Positions 35,501-41,867 of a DNA stretch of 41,867 nt are shown piece after piece (within the stretch, counting starts at the first letter, position 1; every line of letters starts with the position of its first letter). The translations under genes were made by a program, and so were the position numbers. The notes under the pieces were generated by a model. It was not told the DNA's origin and did no database searches. It saw nothing but the letters and a program-made list of their open reading frames with translations. Origin of the DNA: an uncultured Planctomycetaceae bacterium (lineage in GTDB: Bacteria; Planctomycetota; Planctomycetia; Planctomycetales; Planctomycetaceae). The DNA lies in assembly GCA_903871805.1 (NCBI GenBank), contig CAIQIE010000402.1:1-41867 (forward strand). The letters run 5' to 3'.

Positions 35501-35988
35501 ATTTCAATGGTGGCGAAATTGGAAAGGTACAACTGGTCGTATTCGGGGTTTGACGCGATCAGGTTGACGCACATCAGGATGCTGGACGACTTCTTTTTGG
35601 TGGTCACGCCCTGACGAGTGACTTCCGGCGGGAGTTTGGACTGAGCGATGGCAACGCGGTTCTGGACCAGAACCTGGGCATCGTCGATATCGGTCCCGAG
35701 CCGGAAGGTGATATCAATGGTCATTGACCCGTCATTTGTGCAGCGGGAAGACATAGCCAGCATGTTTTCGACGCCGTTAATCTCCTGTTCCAGCGGGGCA
35801 GCGACAGTCTCTGCCACGACCTTTGCGTTGGCACCAGGATAAACGGCAAAGACCTGAATGGTTGGCGGAGCAACGTCAGGATACTGGGCAACGGGCAGAT
35901 CCATCAGGGCGACCATGCCGAGAATGACGATGACGACTGACATCACCGTGGCAAACACCGGGCGATCGACAAAGAAACGAGCAAACAT
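32581..35988 (-). CDS. RND efflux permease, HAE1 (AcrB-like) family
   Basis: This inner-membrane proton-driven pump of 1135 residues exports hydrophobic compounds through a periplasmic partner. Signatures: MFARFFVDRPVFATVMSVVI at the N-terminus, VAQYPDVAPPTIQV, ETVAAPLEQEINGVENM, and the proton-relay pair in GIVVDDAIVVVENIER (Asp410-Asp411). The C-terminal half has KNAILIVEFAHQLQKEG, RLRPILMTSFAFILGVAPL and MLGVTFFGVFFTPVFYDLI. It is 80-100 residues longer than AcrB. The excess lies between the sixth and seventh canonical helices, about residues 502-590, with two extra hydrophobic segments (PPIGVAILGGLLFLRFLAP and VVWAIRIAVFLVGAALGRL). It lies 114 bases after its membrane-fusion partner. Confidence 0.97.
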   Translation of the reverse strand: MFARFFVDRPVFATVMSVVIVILGMVALMDLPVAQYPDVAPPTIQVFAVYPGANAKVVAETVAAPLEQEINGVENMLAMSSRCTNDGSMTIDITFRLGTDIDDAQVLVQNRVAIAQSKLPPEVTRQGVTTKKKSSSILMCVNLIASNPEYDQLYLSNFATIEIKDTLARIPGVGDVAFLGARDYAMRIWLDPEKLAIRNMTAGDVMKALREQNLQVAAGRLGQKPVPAGQDFQLTINTQGRLLEPEQFDNIIVKTGNDGQMVRLADIGRSELGAKSYEVGSLLDGQPCVTLAVYQLPGSNALATADAVKSAMQELRTARFKPGLDYKIVYDTTVFVEESVHEVFKTLLEAFILVFIVVLLFLQDWRATLMPMIDVPVSLIGTLFVMKMLGFSLNNLSMLGLVVAIGIVVDDAIVVVENIERWMSRGLPPREATIRAMEEITGPVIAITLVLSSVFIPTVFIAGIPGQFFRQFALTIAASTIISAINAMTMAPARAVTLIRPHIPGHDDHREALPPIGVAILGGLLFLRFLAPVAESFVTPAVASELQTAQSEADTTSPVVWAIRIAVFLVGAALGRLAFKPVNKSLLAVFAGFNRVFLVVTRFYGKLVAGVLRVSVVMIAVYLGLIGLTIQGFRVVPTGFVPPQDKGYLIVNAQLPEGASLERTEAVTEMINRIARETPGVAHVIAVPGFSLLTSVNTSNSAGFFFILEPFEERREDPGLYSEKILQALRKRLATIQEAAITAFGAPPIDGLSSTAGMKMQIQDRAGLDPARLQGTLENLVTSAAVEPRLTGAFSSYRANQPQLYVDIDRAKAKAAGVPLTDIFDTLQIYLGSGYANDFTKFGRNWQVSLQADAKHRMQPKDIGKLRVRNSGGEMVPLATLITIRDVTGPGIVYRYNMYPSADFVCSPAPGSSSATTIQVMEDIARRELPASSSFEWTEIAYQQIEASEDLLSKLVFPLAVVFVFLVLAAQYESWSMPAAILLIVPMCLLAAIAGLWMVSMDVNIFTQIGLVVLIALAAKNAILIVEFAHQLQKEGLPRREAVIQACESRLRPILMTSFAFILGVAPLITGRGAGFEMRQALGTAVFSGMLGVTFFGVFFTPVFYDLIDRLSGAKQHTPTETEKNNHTEEPDLAD

Positions 35989-36102
35989 AGGGCAGACCCC
36001 TGACAGCGAACGATTGAGCAGGACTTCGGACTTTAGAGAGGATCTGTTGTGATCAGTGGTGCCTGGCAGAAACGCAGACGTCTGATGCGATCCGGCTGTG
36101 GC

Positions 36103-37299
36103 TCACTTCTTTTCTTTCAGGGCTTCCGATGTCGCGTCTGCAGCAGGTGCCTTTGCCTGCTCCTGCGGATCGACTTTAAGCCCTGGTCGTGCCCGCTGCA
36201 CGCCGTTGATAATGACGCGTTCATCGGGACCGAGGCCGCTTTCGATGACGCGCAGACCAGCATCCAGTGATCCGGGGACAATATCGCGCCGCTCGACGAC
36301 GTTGTCTTTATTGACAACCAGGACATATTTCAGGCTCTGATCAGAAAGGACTGCCCGATCAGGGACCAGCAGAGTTGTCCTGGCACTGCCAAAGGGGACG
36401 CGGACGCGGACGAAGAAGCCGGGAGTGAAATGTCGTTTGCTGTTATCAAATTCAGCTCGCACCTGCAGTGTCCCAGTGGAGTTGCTGACGCGATTGTCGA
36501 TGAAGTCAAGAACCCCCTGGTGCGGGAAATCGGTTTCGTTGGCGAGTCCGGCGAATACTGGGTACTGCAGTTCTTTCACCCGGGTGAACTGCACATTTTC
36601 TTCTCGGCTTCTCCAGAGTTGGCGGAATCGCAGAATGGTGCCTTCATCCACATCAAAGTAAATGTGCATCGGATTCATGGAGACGATGGTTGTCAGCGGT
36701 GGATTCTGCCCGGTTGTGGTGACCAGATTTCCTTCCGTCATGCTGGACTTGCTGATTCGTCCGGAGATGGGTGCGGTGATGGTGGTGAAGGAGAGATCAA
36801 GTTCTGCCTGGGTTACAGCAACTTTGGCAGCTGCAAATGCGGCCTCGGCTTCATCTTTCGCACCCTTGTCGATGTCGAGGTCAGCCTGAGTTGCCGCCTG
36901 TTTTTTGAAAAGGGTCTCTGTGCGACCAAATTTCTCGGAGGTTGTGTTACGTCGGGTTTCTGCCGCAGTTTTCTGTGCGAGCGCATTGTCCCGCGCATTT
37001 TCATAAGGACGTTTGTCAATCTCAAACAGGTCTGAGCCTTCAGCAACTTCCTGGCCATCCGCGAAGTGAATTTTGTCGAGGTAACCGGAGACTCGTGGGC
37101 GTATCGCTACGGTCTCTGGCGATTCGACGCGTCCGGTAAATTCCACGAATTCCGTCAGCTCTTTTTGATCAGGCAAGGCAACGGTGACCTCAGGTGGAGG
37201 AGCGATCACGGCAGGGGCAGCTTCCTGGGCACAACCGCACAGGTAACAGGCCAGCATGATGGCCAGTGGTTGCGCGAAGAATGTGTCGATTCGTTTCAT
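36103..37299 (-). CDS. RND periplasmic adaptor (membrane fusion protein) lipoprotein
   Basis: The adaptor links the RND permease to an outer-membrane channel. The 398-residue protein begins with a lipoprotein signal and a lipobox, YLCGC, at ~19-23. A barrel-sandwich hybrid half-motif follows (IRPRVSGYLDKIHFADGQEVAEGSDLF), then a coiled-coil hairpin (~95-165, rich in Ala/Glu/Lys, such as AEAAFAAAKVAVTQAEL). The second lipoyl half is LDLSFTTITAPISGRI, and beta-barrel and membrane-proximal domains (VPDRAVLSDQSLKYVLVV, IESGLGPDERVIINGVQRARPG) complete it. It precedes the permease in one operon. No TolC-type channel or TetR-type regulator is adjacent. Confidence 0.96.
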   Translation of the reverse strand: MKRIDTFFAQPLAIMLACYLCGCAQEAAPAVIAPPPEVTVALPDQKELTEFVEFTGRVESPETVAIRPRVSGYLDKIHFADGQEVAEGSDLFEIDKRPYENARDNALAQKTAAETRRNTTSEKFGRTETLFKKQAATQADLDIDKGAKDEAEAAFAAAKVAVTQAELDLSFTTITAPISGRISKSSMTEGNLVTTTGQNPPLTTIVSMNPMHIYFDVDEGTILRFRQLWRSREENVQFTRVKELQYPVFAGLANETDFPHQGVLDFIDNRVSNSTGTLQVRAEFDNSKRHFTPGFFVRVRVPFGSARTTLLVPDRAVLSDQSLKYVLVVNKDNVVERRDIVPGSLDAGLRVIESGLGPDERVIINGVQRARPGLKVDPQEQAKAPAADATSEALKEKK

Positions 37300-37591
37300 G
37301 GTACTCTGCAGGAAAACGAGGCAAAGGCAGTATGGATGGCACCAGCGAAAGTCTCAGGGACCTGTTGAGTGCCGTCACGTTGACAGGAAGATGTCTGAGG
37401 CAGTCCGGGGCACGGGAAACGTACCTGCTGCCTGTATGCAGACAGACGCAGAGTGACAACGTGACGCACCGCGGATGACTCAGGTGTGCGGAGTCTATAA
37501 TAACCCCCCAAAAAAGCCCAGTGACGCAACCATGGGTTGAGGACGAAAACAGGGCCGGTTCGTTGTCTCCGCAGGAACTTTGCGAGTGCCT

Positions 37592-38623
37592 TCAGACAAC
37601 GGGCTGGGGGTCTCGGTCTGGAAAAAAACGACCGGATTCGAGGAAGCACTGGATGGCCTGAAGGGCGGTTGGGTCGGCCATCAGGAAGCTGTGGAGCCGC
37701 GGTATTCGCAGGAAGTCAGCAGCCCCGGGAAGGCGAGTGCTGGCGACCGTCACGGTGCCGTCGTCGTCTCCGGGAATAAAGCGATTGAAACCGTGTTCGT
37801 CACCTTTTCCGCCGGCGATGATACCAAACTGGAATTCCGGGATCGGCAGACCTGCGATGACGCTGCCTTCTCCGGGGACAAGTTCCTGACCGGCGGGACC
37901 ATAAATTGCGCGGAAGAGAAAGAGATTTCGGAGCATCCCGGCCAGCTCAGCTCCGAGATTTGGCGTTCCCAGCATGACGAGTCGGTGATATCGGGGATCC
38001 GGGCGATCCTGCAACATTCGGCGGACCACCAGTCCTCCCATACTGTGGACGACGAAGCTGATTTTTTCGGCGGCTTTGAGTGAGTCGAGGACTTGAGCGA
38101 GATACCCGGCGCAGTCGGCGAGGGTGGCGCGAATGCCGGGATAATCAAACGGAACCGTGGTGAATTTTCGTTTTTGCAGTTCACGGATGACGGGTGTCAG
38201 CGATTTAGACGATCTGCCGATTCCATGCAGGCAGACCACGACATGTCCGGTTTCGTATGGCAGATTCCGGGCGGCAATAATCTGTTTCAGTGTTTCTTCA
38301 CAGATTTCGCGTGTTCCCGACGCATAGCGACGATCAGAGCTATCCAGCAGTCGAAAGTGGCGAGAGAAGACGTTTTGCTGAATTCGGAACCCCTGCCGAT
38401 AGTGGACATCGCCCCAGAATTGGCGGCCGCCAAGAGTTGGCATACCGGGTTGCGGGCTTGGGGGTGAATCACCTGAAGGATCAGTCATTCCAGCGGGGCT
38501 TTCCTGAGTTCCCGGGTTGTGTTCTTCTACCAGTTCATCGGCCACAACGGAGGAAGCTGAGTGTTTCCCTGCAGCAAGAACTGTTGCGAGAGACTGAACG
38601 AGCAAGCGTCGCGACAGTTTCAT
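37592..38623 (-). CDS. Secreted alpha/beta-hydrolase (lipase/PGAP1-like)
   Basis: The ATG at 38623 gives MKLSRRLLVQSLATVLAAG, a twin-arginine-type signal, so export by Tat or Sec is likely. Residues ~125-340 are an alpha/beta-hydrolase: oxyanion-loop HGIGRSSKSL, nucleophile elbow VVHSMGGLVVRRML with Ser194, the strand VMLGTPNLG, an acid cluster GDDDGTV (286-289) and the catalytic His in RLHSFLM (311). This pattern resembles PGAP1-like esterases and triacylglycerol lipases. The region from ~30 to 65 is Pro/Ser-rich and likely a linker. Substrate is unknown. It lies alone on the minus strand, ~290 bases from the RND operon. Confidence 0.9.
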   Translation of the reverse strand: MKLSRRLLVQSLATVLAAGKHSASSVVADELVEEHNPGTQESPAGMTDPSGDSPPSPQPGMPTLGGRQFWGDVHYRQGFRIQQNVFSRHFRLLDSSDRRYASGTREICEETLKQIIAARNLPYETGHVVVCLHGIGRSSKSLTPVIRELQKRKFTTVPFDYPGIRATLADCAGYLAQVLDSLKAAEKISFVVHSMGGLVVRRMLQDRPDPRYHRLVMLGTPNLGAELAGMLRNLFLFRAIYGPAGQELVPGEGSVIAGLPIPEFQFGIIAGGKGDEHGFNRFIPGDDDGTVTVASTRLPGAADFLRIPRLHSFLMADPTALQAIQCFLESGRFFPDRDPQPVV

Positions 38624-38974
38624 GGGCGGCATCGTGTCTGCAGTTGAGAGAAAAGTCTACTGACGCGGGATCATGGAGTGTTCGGTTTGTCGGCATTCCC
38701 GTGTTTGCGGAAGGGTGGCGATTACGATTTACAGCGTTTCACCTGACAGGGAGTTTAATCCTTCCTGACGCGGAATTTTCAGAGCTTTGGCTGCGTTTGA
38801 GGGGGGCTTCTGTCAAAAGTCGCAGGCAATTCCCCTCGTGCTGCTGACCGTCTCAGAAATCACTGAGGATCCGGTGGCGGGCATTTGGGGAAATGTCTGT
38901 TACAGGGATTTTTGTCGGGGGTGTCAGAATTGTCAGGAAACGACCGGTCCCGGCGACGGTCGTTTCTCTGGAGT
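38624..38974. other. Intergenic region with a strong stem-loop
   Basis: No gene is supported here. A perfect 10-bp stem, GAAACGACCG (38937-38946) with CGGTCGTTTC (38957-38966), lies just past the helicase stop codon. It lacks a T tract on either strand, so it may protect the transcript end rather than act as a simple terminator. The hydrolase promoter should lie at the left end. Confidence 0.55.
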
Positions 38975-41867
38975 TCAGGAGAACAGCAGTTCGAGGTCTT
39001 CGACGGACAGATCTTTGAGAACGTTGCTGGTTTCATCACCCGCCAGGATGGCATCGGCCAGTTCGCGTTTCTGTTTTTGCAGTTCAGCGATTTTCTCTTC
39101 GACGGTATCTCGACAGATCAGGCGGTAGGCAAAGACAGTGCGAGTTTGTCCGACGCGGTGAGCCCGGTCGATGGCCTGCGCTTCAACGGCGGGGTTCCAC
39201 CATGGATCAAGAAGAAATACGTAGTCAGCTGCTGTCAGGTTCAGACCGAGCCCCCCGGCTTTCAGGCTGATCAGAAAGACCTGACAGTTTTCATCTTCCT
39301 GGAAGCGTGTGACACGTTCCTTGCGGTCACGCGTTTTGCCATCGAGGTATTCGTAGGTAACGCCCTGTTTGTCGAGGTGTTCGCGAACGATGCTGAGCAT
39401 GCTGGTAAATTGCGAGAACACGAGGGCTTTGTGGCCTTCGGAGATCAGTTCCTGCAAATGCGGAATCAGTACATCGAGTTTCGCGTAGGTTTCGCTTTCG
39501 TCTCCGCGTTTCAGCAGGGCAGGGTGGCAGGCAGCCTGTCGCAGACGCAGCAACGCTTCAAGGACGTGCATGCGAGTGCGTGCGATTCCCTGTTCCTGAA
39601 CAAGCCCCAGCAGGGAGTCCCGATAGTGAAGTCGCAGTTCGTCGTACAGGCGTCGTTGTTCGGGTTCCATGTCGCAGACGATGGTTTCTTCCAGACGATC
39701 GGGCAATTCCGCGGCGACCTGTTTTTTGGTGCGCCGCAGAATGAAAGGTCTAAGACCTTTGGCGACGAGTTCCCGTGATTCGCGACTTTCCGGGTCAGCG
39801 ATATGAGTTCTGAAAGCGGTACTGCGACCCAGCATCCCGGGATTCAGGAACTCAAAGATCGACCACAGGTCACCGGCATTGTTTTCGATCGGCGTACCGC
39901 TGAGAGCCAGTCGGAAATTGGACTTCAGCAGTCTTGAGGCGCGGGCGATCTGCGATGACGGGTTTTTAATCGTCTGCGCTTCGTCGAGCACGATGTAATC
40001 GAAGTCGATGTCCTTGAGGATCGCGATGTCCCTGCGGATCGTTCCATAGGTTGTCAGAATCAGGTTGTGCTTGCCAAATTCTGTACGCAGGTTGGCGCGT
40101 TCCATCCCTGTGTATTCCATGACGCGAACATTGGGGGCGAATCGAGCACATTCACTGGACCAGTTGAACATCAGGGATCGCGGGACCACCACGAGTGATG
40201 GTGGCGGAGTTTTGATGTCGTCCATACGCCTCAGCAGCATGGCCAGAAACTGAACGGTTTTTCCGAGACCCATGTCATCAGCGAGGCAGCCGCCGAAGTT
40301 GAAGTCGCTGAGGAACTTCATCCATGCCAGACCTTCACGCTGATACCCGCGCAGTTCACCCACAAAGGTCTTTGGTACAGGGACGTCTTCAAGTCCGCCA
40401 AAGTTGCGGAAGCGTTCCCGCATCGCTTCGAAGCCCTGATCCAGTTCCACATTTTCCTGGGTTGCCAGAAGTGCGTCGAGGAGCGCGGCCTGAGAGGTTG
40501 AAAATCGCAGGCCGTCTTCGGTCGCTGTTCCCAGACCGGAAATCATGCCGATCTGTTCAAGCCATTCTTCCGGAAGAATTCCGAGTGATCCGTCATCGAG
40601 TCGAACCGTCGAGTCACCTCGTTCAAGAGCGCGGAGCAGTTCCGGGAAGGAGACGGAGCGTCCTTCAAAGTCAATGTCTGTGTGTACCTGGAACCAGTCC
40701 ACATCGGAACTAACGCGAAATCGCAGTCCGCCAGCCTGTCGAACCTTGCTGCCATCCGCAAAGACGTTCCAGCCGTTTTCGACTAACTCACGAACAGCGC
40801 GTCCCAGATCCCGTCGGGCAATTTCCACATTGACGGTCTGTTTGAGATCACCCAGTCGTCGGCGAAACCCGGCCTGCCGCAGTTTTTCCCAGCAGTTACC
40901 TTCAAATCCGCGGTCCCGAATGATGCAGCGATTGCTCTCTCTTTGCACGACGGCCCAGCGAGCACTGCTGCCGGAAACGGGCGTACCGAGATACTCAAAG
41001 ATGACTTCTGCATTCAGCGAATCATTTCGCCAGCGGTTCATCGGCGGTGCAGAAATGCGGAGCATTGGCTCCGGCTGCATGCGAATTTCTTCAAGCTGGA
41101 GTTCTTTGGGGAGGTCCAGTCGCGGCAGTGAGGGAATGTCAAGCAGTTTGTCGACGAAGTCGTGCTGATCCGATTCCGGAATCTGCAGTGAACCGCCGAT
41201 GGCCAGCATTTTCATCCATTCCGGGGCTCCGAAGTCACGCAGCAGTGAGATGCTGTCGCTGGTGACTACAAAACCACCGGGAATGACCAGCGGTACATCG
41301 CTGAGTTCCATCACTTCTTCGTTTCGCACAAGCAGGCCGCTGACTTTCCAGCCAGCCGCCTCGGTATCCCGGCGAACCCGGATTGTCAGTTCCCACGGGC
41401 TGGAATCGTCCCACTCCAGCAGTTGCTCACCCGCTTCATCACTTCCCAGGATTCTGAGTCGTCGGCTGCGACACATGTCCGGAAGAACGAGTTGTCCCAG
41501 TTCGAATGGAACCTGAAACCGATGGGCGGAAGTGCGCAGTTCTGCCTGCTGAGTCGACCAGTTGTTGCGTTCAGGAATGGCACCGGCTAGATAGGACAGA
41601 AAGGTTCTGTCATCTTCGTGTTCGATATGATCGAGTTCGCCCGGGCGGACTTTGAGTGGCTTTATCTTGCCCCACTGGCCACCCGCGCGTCGTTGACGCT
41701 GGGATGCCTGAATCACGAATTTTCCCGATTCTCGACTGGCTTCAATGTCCACTTCGTAAAAAATCTGACGCTCTTCCGGATCCGACTTTCCACGCCCGTC
41801 ACCAGACGTGTCCATATCTTCAGACAAAGCCGCAAGTCGTGATTCCCAGGGACGCAGCGTTCGTTGA
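38975..41867 (-). CDS. SNF2-family DNA helicase/translocase, N-terminus cut by window edge
   Basis: This ATP-driven DNA translocase of the SWI/SNF superfamily shows the helicase motifs in order on a continuous frame. They are CLADDMGLGKTVQF (Walker A, about residue 520 from 41827), LVVVPRSLMFNW (Ia), VLDEAQTIKN (II, ~616), LALSGTPIENN (III), KALVFSQFTSML (IV), KAGGLGLNLTAADYVFLLD (V) and IDRAHRVGQTRTV (VI, ~892). The first TTG after the edge is at 41827, but the frame stays open to the end of the window with RPWESRLAAL. The true start is therefore probably outside. Relatives often carry an N-terminal SWIM zinc finger; that region is not seen here. A strong stem-loop follows the stop. Confidence 0.95.
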   Translation of the reverse strand, partial: QRTLRPWESRLAALSEDMDTSGDGRGKSDPEERQIFYEVDIEASRESGKFVIQASQRQRRAGGQWGKIKPLKVRPGELDHIEHEDDRTFLSYLAGAIPERNNWSTQQAELRTSAHRFQVPFELGQLVLPDMCRSRRLRILGSDEAGEQLLEWDDSSPWELTIRVRRDTEAAGWKVSGLLVRNEEVMELSDVPLVIPGGFVVTSDSISLLRDFGAPEWMKMLAIGGSLQIPESDQHDFVDKLLDIPSLPRLDLPKELQLEEIRMQPEPMLRISAPPMNRWRNDSLNAEVIFEYLGTPVSGSSARWAVVQRESNRCIIRDRGFEGNCWEKLRQAGFRRRLGDLKQTVNVEIARRDLGRAVRELVENGWNVFADGSKVRQAGGLRFRVSSDVDWFQVHTDIDFEGRSVSFPELLRALERGDSTVRLDDGSLGILPEEWLEQIGMISGLGTATEDGLRFSTSQAALLDALLATQENVELDQGFEAMRERFRNFGGLEDVPVPKTFVGELRGYQREGLAWMKFLSDFNFGGCLADDMGLGKTVQFLAMLLRRMDDIKTPPPSLVVVPRSLMFNWSSECARFAPNVRVMEYTGMERANLRTEFGKHNLILTTYGTIRRDIAILKDIDFDYIVLDEAQTIKNPSSQIARASRLLKSNFRLALSGTPIENNAGDLWSIFEFLNPGMLGRSTAFRTHIADPESRESRELVAKGLRPFILRRTKKQVAAELPDRLEETIVCDMEPEQRRLYDELRLHYRDSLLGLVQEQGIARTRMHVLEALLRLRQAACHPALLKRGDESETYAKLDVLIPHLQELISEGHKALVFSQFTSMLSIVREHLDKQGVTYEYLDGKTRDRKERVTRFQEDENCQVFLISLKAGGLGLNLTAADYVFLLDPWWNPAVEAQAIDRAHRVGQTRTVFAYRLICRDTVEEKIAELQKQKRELADAILAGDETSNVLKDLSVEDLELLFS

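Noticed and set aside
38885..39778. A 297-codon open frame on the plus strand across the SNF2 helicase end
   Set aside because: It is antisense to helicase motifs V and VI, has no recognisable domain and no ribosome-binding site.
1..41867. CRISPR arrays, rRNA genes, transposases, integrases and prophage genes
   Set aside because: None were found: no regularly spaced repeats, no rRNA signatures and no recombinase motifs apart from the 244-bp and 14-bp repeats listed.

Overview
The window looks like chromosomal DNA from a member of the Planctomycetota. The strongest signs are two copies of the DUF1549/DUF1553 protein family, a DUF1501 protein, and a planctomycete-style ECF sigma factor followed by an anti-sigma protein. 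These families are abundant in that phylum. A secretin, an RND efflux pair and several lipoproteins show a cell with an outer membrane. The genus cannot be fixed from the sequence alone. Both edges cut genes: an MFS transporter at the left and an SNF2 helicase at the right.

Left part (1-12 kb). A uracil-DNA glycosylase of the iron-sulfur type is followed by an HGSNAT/DUF5009-like membrane protein. It converges on a BadF-type kinase resembling GlcNAc kinases. Next comes a secreted double-domain sialate O-acetylesterase-like protein. Together these three suggest processing of acetylated amino-sugar glycans. A 244-bp tandem repeat with nested short repeats fills the following gap. Then come an Old Yellow Enzyme reductase, a Cys/Met-metabolism PLP enzyme, a convergent GT4 glycosyltransferase and queA.

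Middle part (12-25 kb). A small membrane protein with a carboxypeptidase-regulatory-like fold and an intrinsic terminator precede a very long secretin with an expanded array of N1-like modules. A lipoprotein follows the secretin in the same transcription direction. A convergent gene fuses an amino-acid-type substrate-binding protein to its ABC permease. After it lie a thioredoxin-trypsin fusion, a tRNA-Ser(GCT) with its own promoter and terminator, bioF, and a convergent metallo-beta-lactamase/beta-CASP nuclease.

Right part (25-42 kb). A DUF1549/DUF1553 gene and a DUF1501 gene form one unit closed by a terminator. Immediately after it is an ECF sigma factor gene whose stop codon overlaps (ATGA) the start of a single-pass membrane protein. 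That protein joins an anti-sigma-like cytoplasmic head to a complete DUF1549/DUF1553 exterior, with the same CTQCH motif as its neighbour. I consider this fusion the best candidate for a little-described system: a signalling pair in which the presumed extracytoplasmic enzyme or haem-binding part is itself the sensor. Beyond it, all on the minus strand, are a lipoprotein, an RND permease with two extra hydrophobic segments, its membrane-fusion partner, a serine hydrolase and the SNF2 helicase.

All family calls come from reading motifs by eye. No database search, structure prediction or statistics were run.
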